The notes beneath the pieces were generated by a model. The model saw nothing but the letters and a program-made list of their open reading frames with translations, searched no databases and was not told where the DNA came from. 64,000 bases of DNA from Mongoliitalea daihaiensis. GTDB lineage: Bacteria; Bacteroidota; Bacteroidia; Cytophagales; Cyclobacteriaceae. The translations under genes and the position numbers were made by a program. The stretch lies in NCBI RefSeq assembly GCF_021596945.1, contig NZ_CP063779.1, positions 1,339,592 to 1,403,591 on the forward strand, in the 5' to 3' direction. Positions within the stretch are counted from its first letter, which is position 1. Each line of letters opens with the position of its first letter. Of this stretch, positions 16,668 to 26,241 are shown piece after piece.

Positions 16668-17561
16668 TTACTGATAAATCTTCTCCAAGGCTGTGTCCAA
16701 ATCAGGATACCTGAATTTAAACCCTTCTTGTTCGATTTTTTTAGAGGAAACTTTATTGCCACCTAGGACCATTTGGGCCATTTCGCCTAAAGCTAGCTTC
16801 AATCCAAATCCAGGAACTCCAAAATTCACAAATAATTTGCGGACTTTCTTGGCGGCTTTTTCAGTGAGTTCGGCGTTTGTAGCAGGTTTGGGGCCTACTG
16901 CATTGTAGATACCCTGTACTTTTTCATCTTCCAAGGCAAAGACAAACATGCGTGCCAGATCATCAATCTGAATCCAACTCATCCATTGGGTTCCCGAACC
17001 AAGAGGTGCTGCCACAGGTGGCTTCATCATTTCTTTGAGTGCGCCTCCATTTTTATCCAACACTATACCTATCCTGAGCATGATTGTTCGAAGGCCCAAT
17101 TTCTCCATCATTTTCACCCGGTTTTCCCAAGCAATTACTACTTGAGCCAAAAAATCTTTTCCAGCCTCACTTTCTTCGACCTGTGTAGCATCGCCTGTAT
17201 TGAAGCCATAATAACCAACCGCCGAAGCTGAGATAAACACTTCAGGTTTAGCAGTAGCTTTTTCTATGGCATTGTAAAGCATTTGAGTGGATAGAGTTCT
17301 ACTCTCCAAAATTGCTCTTTTACGGGAGTCGGACCAGCGCTTATCCGCTACACCTTCACCGGCTAAGTGCAAGATTGCATCAGCCCATTCGATGGCTTCA
17401 GCATCCATTGTCTGTTTGTCCACATCCCAAAAAAATGATTTTTGATTGTTTTTATCTGGACTTCTACTCAACCAAGCTACTTCAAAGCCTTTTTTCTCTA
17501 AGAGTTGGGTAATTTTTTTACCGACAAGACCGGAGCCTCCTGTGATGAGGATATTTTTCAT
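16668..17561 (-). CDS. TIGR01777-type NAD(P)-dependent epimerase (SDR39U1/YfcH family)
   Basis: About 297 residues. It starts with the Rossmann motif ILITGGSGLVGKKI and has the family marks WADAILHLAGEGVADKRW, FISASAVGYYG (active-site Tyr) and WIQIDDLARMFVFAL. The C-terminal DUF1731 part holds PGFGLKLALGEMAQMVL. This atypical SDR family is widespread; the substrate is unknown. I use the Met at 17561 because family members begin directly with the KNILITGG strand; an in-frame ATG also lies two codons upstream at 17567. Confidence 0.87.
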   Translation of the reverse strand: MKNILITGGSGLVGKKITQLLEKKGFEVAWLSRSPDKNNQKSFFWDVDKQTMDAEAIEWADAILHLAGEGVADKRWSDSRKRAILESRTLSTQMLYNAIEKATAKPEVFISASAVGYYGFNTGDATQVEESEAGKDFLAQVVIAWENRVKMMEKLGLRTIMLRIGIVLDKNGGALKEMMKPPVAAPLGSGTQWMSWIQIDDLARMFVFALEDEKVQGIYNAVGPKPATNAELTEKAAKKVRKLFVNFGVPGFGLKLALGEMAQMVLGGNKVSSKKIEQEGFKFRYPDLDTALEKIYQ

Positions 17562-17625
17562 ATGCATGGGTGTTACAGCTTTAATAATGCGTTTTTGCCA
17601 ATGATTGTTTCTATTTTACTTAAAA

Positions 17626-17658
17626 TTTAAGCATTTCAAGTAAAAACTTCTATTTTTG
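17626..17658 (+). promoter_or_regulatory. Putative promoter of the fluoride riboswitch transcript
   Basis: TTTA at 17626-17629, 21 bases, then TATTTTTG at 17651-17658 (full match to TAnnTTTG). Transcription would begin close to 17665, just at the first paired bases of the riboswitch. The -33 element and the spacing are imperfect. Confidence 0.5.
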
Positions 17659-17666
17659 TTGTCAAT

Positions 17667-17718
17667 GGTGATGGGGTTCCACCAGTAACCGCACATGTTC
17701 AGTGCTGATGACTCCTAC
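17667..17718 (+). promoter_or_regulatory. Fluoride riboswitch (crcB motif)
   Basis: The conserved landmarks appear in order. GGTGATGGGGTTC is followed by CACC, with GGTG pairing with CACC. Then come AACCGC, a stem GCAC/GTGC around ATGTTCA, and CTGATGACTCCTAC, whose end can form the pseudoknot with ATGGGGT. This fits the crcB consensus (GGnGATGG, TGATGnCTCCTAC) closely. It lies 50 bases before the start codon of a CLC-F-type antiporter, which is one of the two standard fluoride-responsive exporters. Binding of fluoride is expected to turn expression on. Confidence 0.93.
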
Positions 17719-17768
17719 TCTAACGAACAAATCGACTGGCCGTTTGGCCATAACCCATTTATTTCTTT

Positions 17769-19067
17769 ATGTTGGAGAGGAAAAAAGTATTATCACCGAT
17801 CAGATCTTTCGTATTTACCGAGTTTTTGCCAAATTTTCGGTTTCTTTTGAAATGGCTGCTGATAGCAAGTGTTGTGGGTTTTGTTGCGGGTTCCGCCTCA
17901 GCTTTCTTTTTAGTTTCCCTAGAGTGGGTGACCAACTATCGTGAGGCGCATGTTTGGATCATAGCATTTCTACCCATATCCGGCTTACTCATCGGCTGGA
18001 GTTATTACCGCTTTGGTGCCTCTGTCAGTAAGGGCAATAATCAATTGTTGGAGGAATTTTATCAACCCACCCAAACCATCCCCTTACGAATGGCACCTCT
18101 TGTACTGTTTGGGACTTTAGCTACGCATTTGTTTGGTGGATCGGCAGGAAGGGAAGGTACAGCAGTTCAGATGGGAGGAGCCATTGCCGATCAATTGAAC
18201 AAATGGTTTACGCTGACGAAGGAGGATAGAAAAATTTTGATCACCATAGGTGTTGCCGCTGGTTTTTCTTCTGTATTTGGTACACCGTTAGCGGGAGCAG
18301 TTTTTGCCTTGGAATGGCTGATTGTGGGAAGGATTCGCTATGAGGCAATTTTGCCGGCCTTTATTGGAGCATATGTGGCAGATTATGCCTGTGCTGAGTT
18401 TTGGCAGGTGCATCATACACAGTATGCTATCACGGAGGTTCCTGCTATTTCGATGGTGAATTTCTTATGGTTGATTCCAGCGGGTATACTCTTTGGCTTG
18501 GCGGGCAGATTATTTGCAAAGGCCTGCCACTTATGGGGAGATGTATTTCAGAAATACATCAGTTACCCGCCATTAAGACCTGTGGTTGGTGGGGTCTTGG
18601 TGGCATTGATTGTCTGGGCCTCGGGTACGACCAAGTACATTGGTTTGGGAGTGCCTACGATTGTGGATGCATTTGAGCAAACCCTGCCTTGGTACGATTC
18701 TTTGGCCAAGATCTTTATGACTTCACTGACACTAGGTGCAGGATTTAAAGGCGGAGAAGTGACCCCTCTATTCTTTACAGGAGCGACCCTCGGTAATGCC
18801 TTGTCCATGATCATTCCCTTGCCCATGTCCTTGTTGGCAGGAGTGGGGTTTGTAGCGGTATTTTCAGGTGCAACCAATACGCCTTTGGCATGTACACTGA
18901 TGGGTTTGGAGCTTTTCGGTACAGAAGCAGGTATTTTTATAGGATTGGGCTGTGTGTTGGCCTATTTATTTTCGGGTCATGCGGGGATTTACAATTCTCA
19001 AATGATTGGTAGTCCTAAAAATTTGAAGCAGGCCGAAAGGAAAGGGAGAAGGATTGGGGAAAGTTAG
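17769..19067 (+). CDS. CLC-F type fluoride/proton antiporter (EriC-F)
   Basis: 432 residues with the CLC fold of about ten long membrane helices. The gating glutamate is in GSAGREGTAVQMGG (E129). The later signature GFKGGEVTPLFFTGATLGN (E330, T332) replaces the GGIFAP of chloride CLCs. The E/T pair about 200 residues after the gating Glu agrees with the fluoride-selective CLC-F branch (E118, E318, T320 in the studied protein), and KGNNQL replaces the chloride-binding GSGIP loop. Together with the riboswitch this supports export of cytoplasmic fluoride in exchange for protons. It ends 30 bases before the M16 protease gene, which may be read through. Confidence 0.92.
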   Translation: MLERKKVLSPIRSFVFTEFLPNFRFLLKWLLIASVVGFVAGSASAFFLVSLEWVTNYREAHVWIIAFLPISGLLIGWSYYRFGASVSKGNNQLLEEFYQPTQTIPLRMAPLVLFGTLATHLFGGSAGREGTAVQMGGAIADQLNKWFTLTKEDRKILITIGVAAGFSSVFGTPLAGAVFALEWLIVGRIRYEAILPAFIGAYVADYACAEFWQVHHTQYAITEVPAISMVNFLWLIPAGILFGLAGRLFAKACHLWGDVFQKYISYPPLRPVVGGVLVALIVWASGTTKYIGLGVPTIVDAFEQTLPWYDSLAKIFMTSLTLGAGFKGGEVTPLFFTGATLGNALSMIIPLPMSLLAGVGFVAVFSGATNTPLACTLMGLELFGTEAGIFIGLGCVLAYLFSGHAGIYNSQMIGSPKNLKQAERKGRRIGES

Positions 19068-19096
19068 CTATTTTTAAGCATCCAATTTAAAAAACC

Positions 19097-21904
19097 ATGA
19101 ATTTCAAAAAGCTGGGATTGTTGATAAGCAGCTTGCTTATCGTCCAAACATTCGTTTTTGCACAAACTAATTTGCAGCAAGAAGTACCCCTCGATCCACG
19201 CGTGCGAACAGGTACTTTACCCAATGGCTTGGTCTATTATATCCAACAAAATCCAAAGCCTGCCAATAAAGTAGAACTTCGCTTAGCAGTCAATGCAGGT
19301 TCTATTTTAGAAGATGAAGACCAATTGGGATTGGCGCATTTTACCGAGCATATGGCTTTCAATGGGACCAAAAATTTTGAAAAAAATGAGTTGGTTTCTT
19401 ACCTACAATCCATTGGTGTTTCTTTTGGAGGAGATTTGAATGCGTATACTGGTTTTGATGAGACAGTTTACATTTTACCGATTCCTTCGGATGACCCTGC
19501 TAAGTTGCGCTCGGGTTTTCAGGTATTGGCGGATTGGGCTGGTGGTGTCTTGATGAAAGATGAGGATATCGATGGTGAACGAGGCATCATCGTGGAAGAA
19601 TGGAGGACAGGACAGGGCTACAGTCAACGGATGCGTGACCAATACCTTCCCTTCTTACTACACGATTCCAAATACGCAAATCGATTACCAATTGGAAAGA
19701 TGGAAATTGTGGAAAACTTTGCATACGAAACCATCCGGCGCTTTTACAGGGATTGGTATAGACCTAATAACATGGCTGTAGTGGCAGTAGGGGATGAAGA
19801 CCCGGATAAACTGGAAGCATTGATCCAAGAGTATTTTTCGGGCCTGACTAATCCGGCCAATGCTCCGGAACGAACTGCTTTTGAAGTGCCCGTGCATGAA
19901 GAAACCTTTGTGGCAATAGTGACCGACGATGAGGCACCGGGGATTCAGCTCCAATTGTTTTACAAACACAAGGCCCTACCCACTCAGACGATTCAGGATT
20001 ACAAAAACTTTTTGATGCGGACCATTTATTCTGGCATGCTTTCCCAGCGTTTGGATGAAATCAGACAAAAGCCTGACGCTCCATTTATTTTTGCAGGAAC
20101 GGGCTATGGTAATTTTGTACGCGATTTAGATTACTTCTCAGCAACAGCGGTAGTAGCTCCTGGTAAAACGGCAGCCGGGATTCAGTCCTTGATAGAAGAG
20201 AATGAACGGGTAGCCAAACATGGTTTTACCCAGGCTGAATTAGATCGGGTGAAAGTTAGCTTGCTCAACAGTGCCGAGCGTGCATATAAAGAAATGGATA
20301 AGGCAGAGTCTCGAGCCATCGTAGGGAGGTATGTCAATCATTATTTGGAAGGAAGTTTTGCCGAAGGGGAAGCTTGGAAGTATGAGTTTTACAAAGAAAT
20401 CTTCCCTCAAATTACCCTTAAGGAAATCAATGCGCTTGCAAAGGAGCTCGTACGTGACGATAACCGGGTAGTTGTCGTAATGGCACCAAGTAGTCAAGCG
20501 GAAACGCTTCCTTCGCAAAAGGAGGTTGTGGCCTTATTTGATAAGGTATCTCAATTAGACTTGTTGCCTTATGAAGAAAAATTATTGGCAGCCCAATTGA
20601 TTTCGACTCTTCCTACTCCTGGTAAAATTACCGAGGTAGTTGCCCATGACCAAGTCGATATTCAGGAGTTTGTATTGTCCAATGGAGCGCGCGTCTACGT
20701 CAAGTCCACAGACTTCAAAAACGATGAAATCATTTTCTCCATCAGAGGCAATGGAGGTGTTTCTGTATTTGGAGATGAAGATCATTACAGTGCAAGTTAT
20801 GCCGGTGTCATGGTCAATATTATGGGTGTGGGAGATTTTTCACCTTCTGATTTGAGGAAAATGTTGGCGGGTAAGACTGTTTCCGTTACTCCAAACATTG
20901 GGACATATTCCCAAACGATTTCGGGTGCTACCAGCCCCAAGGATTTGGAAACAGCCATGCAACTGATCCATTTATATTTTACAAGTCCTCGAAAAGATGC
21001 GGAGCTTTTCCAGGTTTATGTGGATAACCAAAAGTCGCAACTGGCATCTGCACAAGTTAATCCTGATTTTCAGTTTAGTGTGGCACTTAATAAGTTGATT
21101 GCCAACAATAATTTGAGAGCATTGAGTATTTATGATCCGCAAGATTTTGATAAAATCAGCATAGATAGAGGACTCGAGATCTATCGAGATCGATTCAGCA
21201 ACGCAGCAAATTTTGACTTTTTCTTCACGGGGAATATTGATGTAGAAAAGTTTCTTCCAATGGTTGAGCAGTATTTCGCAAGTCTAGCAGGAGATGCTTC
21301 AAATGTGGATAACTTCAAAGATTTGGGTATCCGCCCACCAAAAGGTCGTACAGAAACCATTCGGGTAGGAACGGATGAGAAAAGTCAGGTAATTTTATTC
21401 TTCTCAGATGAACGAACGTATGACCGAGCGTTAGCCACAGATGTTTCTTTCTTAGGTGAAATTTTAACTATCAAATTAATAGAAAATCTACGGGAAGAAA
21501 TCGGTGGTGTCTATGGTGTAGGTGCCAGTGGAAGTATGAGTAATCAGCCAGTTGGGCAGTTGAGTTTTTCAATTTCTTTCCCATGCAGTCCCGATATGGT
21601 TGAGAAACTTACAGCAGCTGCTTGGGCAGAAGTAAAGAAAATCCAAGAAGAAGGGCCTAGCATAGAAGACTTGGAGAAGGTGAAGGAAAAGCGTAGGATA
21701 TCCTATCAGGAAAATCTGAAAAGAAATTCCTATTGGAACGGGCAAATGGTGGCTGCAAAGCAATATGATTTTCTATTTGAAAGTCTTTTGGAAGCAGGGA
21801 AAAGTATTGATGCAGTTACTCAGGAACGTGTTCAGCAAATTGCTCTACAATTGCTTACCAAAGAAAATTTATTGGAAGTAATCAAATTGCCTTTAGAAAA
21901 ATAG
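19097..21904 (+). CDS. Secreted M16-family zinc metallopeptidase (two-domain)
   Basis: 935 residues with a signal peptide (GLLISSLLIVQTFVFAQ). The inverted zinc motif HFTEH is at 81-85 (LAHFTEHMAFNGTKNF), and the downstream zinc ligand lies in the GIIVEEWR segment near residue 161. Two M16 halves follow: catalytic about 35-480 and non-catalytic about 520-930, the latter with KSQVILFFSDER and LREEIGGVYGVGAS. The length is normal for pitrilysin-like PqqL-type zinc proteases of Bacteroidota, which degrade peptides in the periplasm. No partner gene is obvious. Confidence 0.92.
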   Translation: MNFKKLGLLISSLLIVQTFVFAQTNLQQEVPLDPRVRTGTLPNGLVYYIQQNPKPANKVELRLAVNAGSILEDEDQLGLAHFTEHMAFNGTKNFEKNELVSYLQSIGVSFGGDLNAYTGFDETVYILPIPSDDPAKLRSGFQVLADWAGGVLMKDEDIDGERGIIVEEWRTGQGYSQRMRDQYLPFLLHDSKYANRLPIGKMEIVENFAYETIRRFYRDWYRPNNMAVVAVGDEDPDKLEALIQEYFSGLTNPANAPERTAFEVPVHEETFVAIVTDDEAPGIQLQLFYKHKALPTQTIQDYKNFLMRTIYSGMLSQRLDEIRQKPDAPFIFAGTGYGNFVRDLDYFSATAVVAPGKTAAGIQSLIEENERVAKHGFTQAELDRVKVSLLNSAERAYKEMDKAESRAIVGRYVNHYLEGSFAEGEAWKYEFYKEIFPQITLKEINALAKELVRDDNRVVVVMAPSSQAETLPSQKEVVALFDKVSQLDLLPYEEKLLAAQLISTLPTPGKITEVVAHDQVDIQEFVLSNGARVYVKSTDFKNDEIIFSIRGNGGVSVFGDEDHYSASYAGVMVNIMGVGDFSPSDLRKMLAGKTVSVTPNIGTYSQTISGATSPKDLETAMQLIHLYFTSPRKDAELFQVYVDNQKSQLASAQVNPDFQFSVALNKLIANNNLRALSIYDPQDFDKISIDRGLEIYRDRFSNAANFDFFFTGNIDVEKFLPMVEQYFASLAGDASNVDNFKDLGIRPPKGRTETIRVGTDEKSQVILFFSDERTYDRALATDVSFLGEILTIKLIENLREEIGGVYGVGASGSMSNQPVGQLSFSISFPCSPDMVEKLTAAAWAEVKKIQEEGPSIEDLEKVKEKRRISYQENLKRNSYWNGQMVAAKQYDFLFESLLEAGKSIDAVTQERVQQIALQLLTKENLLEVIKLPLEK

Positions 21905-22059
21905 TGGTTTCATTCCGCTAAAGCATTTATGAGTTAGAGTGGTTGAAGGTCGCGTATTTTTCTCGTTACTTCAACCACTTATAGTTAACTACTTTCACGC
22001 CAATAGCTAAGCATATGACTCTATTCATTATATTTTTATGCATCTGTTGACTGTGGTCA

Positions 22060-22115
22060 ATTATCCGCAATAGCCTAGCTTTTATTAGTTTGAAACTAGC
22101 GTTATTGCGGATAAT
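22060..22115. repeat. Palindromic intergenic element (copy 1)
   Basis: ATTATCCGCAATA (22060-22072) and TATTGCGGATAAT (22103-22115) are perfect 13-bp inverted arms around 30 unrelated bases. The same arms flank a different centre at 42531-42585. CTGTTGACTGTGG-like text lies next to it, as it does beside the other copy and at 11010. Confidence 0.75.
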
Positions 22116-22172
22116 CAGATTCTTTTGAGTATTTTTTCTATCATCTTCCCAATTTTTACCTTATTTCGCTGT

Positions 22173-22790
22173 ATGGATATACAATGGATTTGGCAGGGTA
22201 TTTTGGAAGGCTTAGCTGAAATGACCTGGTTGGAGGCAGTTGCTGTTTTTTTTGGGATTGCTTCAGTTTTTTATTCCATCAAAAAAAATATCTTGGTTTT
22301 TCCAACTGGGATGATTTCAACCATTATCTATGTGTATATCTGCTTGAAGTATAAGCTTTACGCAGACATGGGTATCAATGCGTATTATTTTGGGATGTCC
22401 ATCTATGGCTGGTATCTTTGGAGTAGACCTAATGATGGGAAAGAAGATTTACCGGTTACTTGGCTATCCACAAAAGGAATTATTCAGTCCGTTGGCTTAT
22501 TTTTGATTTCTTACGGAGTACTTTATACAGTGTTATCCAACTTTACCGATTCGGATGTTCCTTATTGGGATTCATTTACAACCTCTTCGGCATTTGTAGG
22601 TATGTGGTTGATGGCCAAGAAAAAGGTAGAGAATTGGATTGCTTGGATTATCACAGACATTGTTTCTGTACCGCTCTATTTTTATAAAGGACTTATGTTG
22701 ACATCTTTTCAATTCTTATTTTTCACCGTGCTTGCTACTATAGGGCTCATTGAATGGATGAAAACCGTTAAAAAAATGCAGCATGCTTAA
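22173..22790 (+). CDS. pnuC: PnuC-type nicotinamide riboside transporter
   Basis: About 205 residues with seven hydrophobic helices. PnuC marks are LVFPTGMISTIIYVYICLKYKLYADMG (around residues 40-65 from this start), NAYYFGMSIYGWYLW with the conserved W-x-x-W, and VENWIAWIITDIVSVPLYFYKG. I use the ATG at 22173 (MDIQWIWQGI); the frame extends upstream to a TTG at 22125 but that part is unlike the family. Its end overlaps by 8 bases the start of a kinase of the NadR type, which traps imported nicotinamide riboside by phosphorylation. That coupling makes NR the more likely substrate over thiamine. Confidence 0.9.
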   Translation: MDIQWIWQGILEGLAEMTWLEAVAVFFGIASVFYSIKKNILVFPTGMISTIIYVYICLKYKLYADMGINAYYFGMSIYGWYLWSRPNDGKEDLPVTWLSTKGIIQSVGLFLISYGVLYTVLSNFTDSDVPYWDSFTTSSAFVGMWLMAKKKVENWIAWIITDIVSVPLYFYKGLMLTSFQFLFFTVLATIGLIEWMKTVKKMQHA

Positions 22791-23307
22791 GAAAGTGGTG
22801 ATCATCGGTCCTGAATCTACCGGGAAAAGTACATTGGCTCAACAGTTGGCAGCATACTTTCAATGTCCATGGGTTCCTGAATTTGCCAGAGAATACTTGG
22901 ATGCCTTGGATAGATCTTATACGTTTGGGGATTTATTACCAATAGCAAAAGGTCAATTAGACTCAGAAGATCAATTGGCAGAGCAAGCAAAAAATATATT
23001 GATCTGTGATACTGATCTGCATGTGATCAAGGTCTGGTCGGAGCATAAATATGGTAAGCTAGATGCTTGGGTCGACGAACAGGTTCAGAAGAGAGTTTAC
23101 GATTTATACTTACTTACGGCTATTGATATTCCTTGGGAAGAGGATCCGATGCGAGAACATCCCGATCCAGCGATGCGAGAATACTTTTGGAATCTTTATT
23201 TACGCTTAATTGCTCAAACAGGGATTCCGTATGAAGTGATAGCGGGAGATATGGATGTACGTCTTGAAAAGTCCATAAATGCTATTGAGCACGTATTGAA
23301 GGAATAA
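22783..23307 (+). CDS. Ribosylnicotinamide kinase (NadR C-terminal-type ATPase)
   Basis: 174 residues. Walker A is GPESTGKST, followed by the family block WVPEFAREYLD and then LICDTDLHVIKVWSEHKYG, with YDLYLLTAIDIPWEEDPMREH as the lid region. This is the kinase domain of NadR standing alone, without the N-terminal adenylyltransferase or helix-turn-helix. It should convert nicotinamide riboside to NMN. It is translationally coupled to pnuC (8-base overlap), which gives a compact import-and-trap unit for NAD salvage. Confidence 0.88.
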   Translation: MLKKVVIIGPESTGKSTLAQQLAAYFQCPWVPEFAREYLDALDRSYTFGDLLPIAKGQLDSEDQLAEQAKNILICDTDLHVIKVWSEHKYGKLDAWVDEQVQKRVYDLYLLTAIDIPWEEDPMREHPDPAMREYFWNLYLRLIAQTGIPYEVIAGDMDVRLEKSINAIEHVLKE

Positions 23308-23444
23308 AGGGCTAGCTATTTTATAAAGACTGGAAAAAAATAAGCTTGGAATTATCTAAAATTGTTTTAACTTTATTGCAGAATGGGTTATAACATTTTA
23401 GTTTATTTCTCATTCTGAGTAACAATTTATCCCCTTAAGTACCC

Positions 23445-24512
23445 ATGCGTCCCCCTCGATTTAGTGCCGCGTCTTCCTTTCACGCCGATTTGAAAGAAAG
23501 GATTAAGAACTACTTTGCTGAAAAAAATCTTAGCCCTACAGGGAATTTCTCTCTGTACTTCAAGGCTATTGTAATGGTAGTTGCGTTTATTTTCATTTAT
23601 GTTCACTTGGTGTTTTTTACACCATTTTGGCCATTTGCAATTTTTGAATCCATTATCCTGGGTGCTTTGACAGCTGGTATCGGCTTCAATGTCATGCATG
23701 ACGGAGCCCATGGAAGTTTTAGTAGAAAAGGCTGGGTCAACGAATTGGCAGGGATATCTATCAATTTCTTAGGCGCCAACGTTTTCATGTGGAAAACCAA
23801 GCACAACGTGGCACACCATTCTTTTACTAATGTAGAAGATCATGACGATGATTTGAATGCCGGTGTTTTTCTACGTTTAGGCCCTGCGCAAAAGCGGTAT
23901 AAATTGCACCGTTTTCAACACAGATATTTCATCTTTATTTATTCTATCCTGTATTTCTATTGGGTGTTTTTTACTGATTATAAAAAATACGTCACCAGAA
24001 AAGTAGGTGAAACGCCTATCAAGAAAATGAATTTTATGGAGCATGTTTCCTTTTGGGGCTTCAAAGTTGTGCACTTGTTTCTTTTCATATTCTTACCGAT
24101 CTACATGGTTGGCTTCTTGCCTTGGTTGGTTGGCTTCTTGCTATTAGGGTTGTCCACAGGGGTGATTATGAGTGTGGTGTTTCAATTGGCCCATGTATTG
24201 GAAGAGACGTCATTTCCTACCCCTCACGTAGAGACAAATAAGTTGGAAGATGACTGGGCGGTACATCAGCTGAAAACTACCGCGAATTTTGCTACTCAAA
24301 ATAAAGTTTTGTCATGGTTTATCGGTGGACTCAATTATCAAATTGAGCATCATCTCTTTCCACACATATCTCATATTCATTATCCCGCCATTTCTCAAAT
24401 CATTAAAGAAACCTGCAGGGAGTATGGAATTCCTTACATTGAACATCCAAAAATGAGAATTGCTTTTGCCTCCCATGTCAACCATTTAAGGCATTTAGGT
24501 AAAATGGATTGA
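23445..24512 (+). CDS. Membrane fatty-acid (acyl-CoA/acyl-lipid) desaturase
   Basis: 355 residues. The three di-iron histidine boxes are HDGAH (85-89), HNVAHH (120-125) and QIEHH near residue 303 (GGLNYQIEHHLFPHISH), with four membrane helices between them (MVVAFIFIYVHLVFF, FESIILGALTAGIGF and a pair near 170-230). The QxxHH third box puts it in the linoleoyl-CoA/front-end group rather than the delta-9 group, although no cytochrome b5 domain is fused. A role in membrane fluidity is likely; regiospecificity cannot be predicted. Confidence 0.9.
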   Translation: MRPPRFSAASSFHADLKERIKNYFAEKNLSPTGNFSLYFKAIVMVVAFIFIYVHLVFFTPFWPFAIFESIILGALTAGIGFNVMHDGAHGSFSRKGWVNELAGISINFLGANVFMWKTKHNVAHHSFTNVEDHDDDLNAGVFLRLGPAQKRYKLHRFQHRYFIFIYSILYFYWVFFTDYKKYVTRKVGETPIKKMNFMEHVSFWGFKVVHLFLFIFLPIYMVGFLPWLVGFLLLGLSTGVIMSVVFQLAHVLEETSFPTPHVETNKLEDDWAVHQLKTTANFATQNKVLSWFIGGLNYQIEHHLFPHISHIHYPAISQIIKETCREYGIPYIEHPKMRIAFASHVNHLRHLGKMD

Positions 24513-24535
24513 TAAGTTTTAGCCACTTACAAACG

Positions 24536-24568
24536 GCCTGATTCTCTTTGAAGGGTCAGGCTTTTTTA
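24536..24568 (+). terminator. Terminator of the desaturase gene
   Basis: GCCTGA (24536-24541) pairs with TCAGGC (24556-24561), with extra weak pairs inside the loop, followed directly by TTTTTT. The repeat array begins at once behind it. Confidence 0.75.
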
Positions 24569-24570
24569 TT

Positions 24571-26160
24571 GCTTTTGAGAGAGAGAAAAAGCTGTGGAGA
24601 TTTGTGTTGATCTGAAGAGATCTGTGTTTGAAATTTTGACACAGATTTGGGAATGGATTTCCGCTGATTGACACAGATTTTATTGGCTGTCGCCAAGGAG
24701 TGGTGGATAGGAAGATGTTGGTTTATTTTGGGATTTTGTTGCTTTTGAGAGAGAGAAAAAGCTGTGGAGATTTGTGTTGATCTGTAGGTATCTGTGTTTG
24801 AAATTTTAACACAGATTAAATGGTGATTTTCACAGATTTACACAGTTATTTTGGCTGTCGCCAAGGGATGATGGATAGATAGATGTTTTGTTTGAGATTT
24901 TGTTGCTTTTGAGAGAGAGAAAAAAAGCTGTGGAGATTTGTATTGATCTGTAGGTATCTGTGTTTGAAATTTTAACACAGATTAAATGGTGATTTTCACA
25001 GATTTACACAGTTATTTTGGCTGTCGCCAAGTGGTGATGGATAGATAGATGTTTTGTTTGAGATTTTGTTGCTCTTGCGAGAGAGAAAAAAAGCTGTGGA
25101 GATTTGTGTTGATCTGTAGGTATCTGTGTTTGAAATTTTGACACAGATTTGGGAATGGATTTCCGCTGATTGACACAGATTTTTTTGGCTATCGCCAAGT
25201 GGTGATGGATCGGAAGATGTTGGTTTATTTTGGGATTTTGTTGCTTTTGAGAGAGAAGAAAAGCTGTGGAGATTTGTGTTGATTGGTAGGTATCTGTGTT
25301 TGAAGTTTTGACACAGATTTGGGAATAGATTTCCGCAGATTGACACAGATTTTTTTGGCTGTAGCCAAGGGATGGTGGATAGGAAGATGTTGGTTTATTT
25401 TGGGATTTTGTTGCTTTTGAGAGAGAAGAAAAGCTGTGGAAATTTGTGTTGATCTGTAGGGATCTGTGTTTGAAATTTTGACACAGATTTGGGAATGGAT
25501 TTCCGCTGATTGATACAGATTTTTTGGCTGTCGCCAAGGGATGATGAATAGGAAGATGTTGGTTTATTTGAGATTTTGTTGCTTTTGAGAGAGAGAGAAA
25601 AAGCTGTGGAGATTTGTGTTGATCTGTAGGTATCTGTGTTTGAAATTTTGACACAGATTTGGGAATGGGTTTCCGCTGATTGACACAGATTTTTTTGGCT
25701 GTAGCCAAGGGATGGTGGATAGGAAGATGTTGGTTTATTTGAGATTTTGTTGCTTTTGAGAGAGAGAAAAAAAGCTGTGGAGATTTGTGTTGATCTGTAG
25801 GTATCTGTGTTTAAAATTTTAACACAGATTAAATGGTGATTTTCACAGATTTACACAGTTATTTTGGCTGTCGCCAAGTGGTGATGGATAGATAGATGTT
25901 TTGTTTGAGATTTTGTTGCTCTTGCGAGAGAGAAGAAAAGCTGTGGAGATTTGTGTTGATCTGTAGGTATCTGTGTTTAAAATTTTAACACAGATTAAAT
26001 GGTGATTTTCACAGATTTACACAGTTATTTTGGCTGTCGCCAAGTGGTGATGGATAGATAGATGTTTTGTTTGAGATTTTGTTGCTCTTGCGAGAGAGAA
26101 GAAAAGCTGTGGAGATTTGTGTTGATCTGTAGGTATCTGTGTTTAAAATTTTTACTTGAC
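24571..26160. repeat. Tandem array of ten 164-172 bp units in two subtypes
   Basis: The word GCTTTTGAGAG (or GCTCTTGCGAG) starts units at 24571, 24741, 24905, 25071, 25243, 25413, 25581, 25752, 25918 and 26084. Each unit carries AGCTGTGGAGATTTGTGTTG, an ATCTGTGT...ACACAGAT inverted pair, a subtype segment, and the hairpin TTGGC-TGTC-GCCAA. Subtype A (GGGAATGGATTTCCGCTGATTG) gives 168-172 bp units and subtype B (AAATGGTGATTTTCACAGATTT, quoted in parts) gives 164-166 bp units. The order is A B B A A A A B B and a truncated last unit. Minus-strand open frames here are repeat artefacts. Confidence 0.93.
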
Positions 26161-26241
26161 TATGGTCTTATGCTTTGATTAAGTATTTACTTAGTCGACT
26201 ATTTGGATAGAGGAATGTTGTTTACTTTTTATTTTGGTAAC

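Noticed and set aside
16011-16766. Overlapping plus-strand frames that repeat one peptide in the 205-217 bp array
   Set aside because: Direct product of the repeat; unit changes break the frames at each boundary.
17702-17944. 80-codon frame beginning in the fluoride riboswitch
   Set aside because: It overlaps the aptamer and the start of the antiporter in another frame, and its composition is not protein-like.
22020-22172. TPP riboswitch upstream of pnuC (which would point to thiamine transport)
   Set aside because: No CTGAGA or ACCTGATC landmarks; the palindrome there also occurs before unrelated sequence at 42531.
24996-25708. Long minus-strand open frames (up to 234 codons) across the tandem array
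   Set aside because: They only translate the 164-172 bp unit repeatedly (the same peptide every ~56 codons), have odd Q/K/S composition and no start signals.
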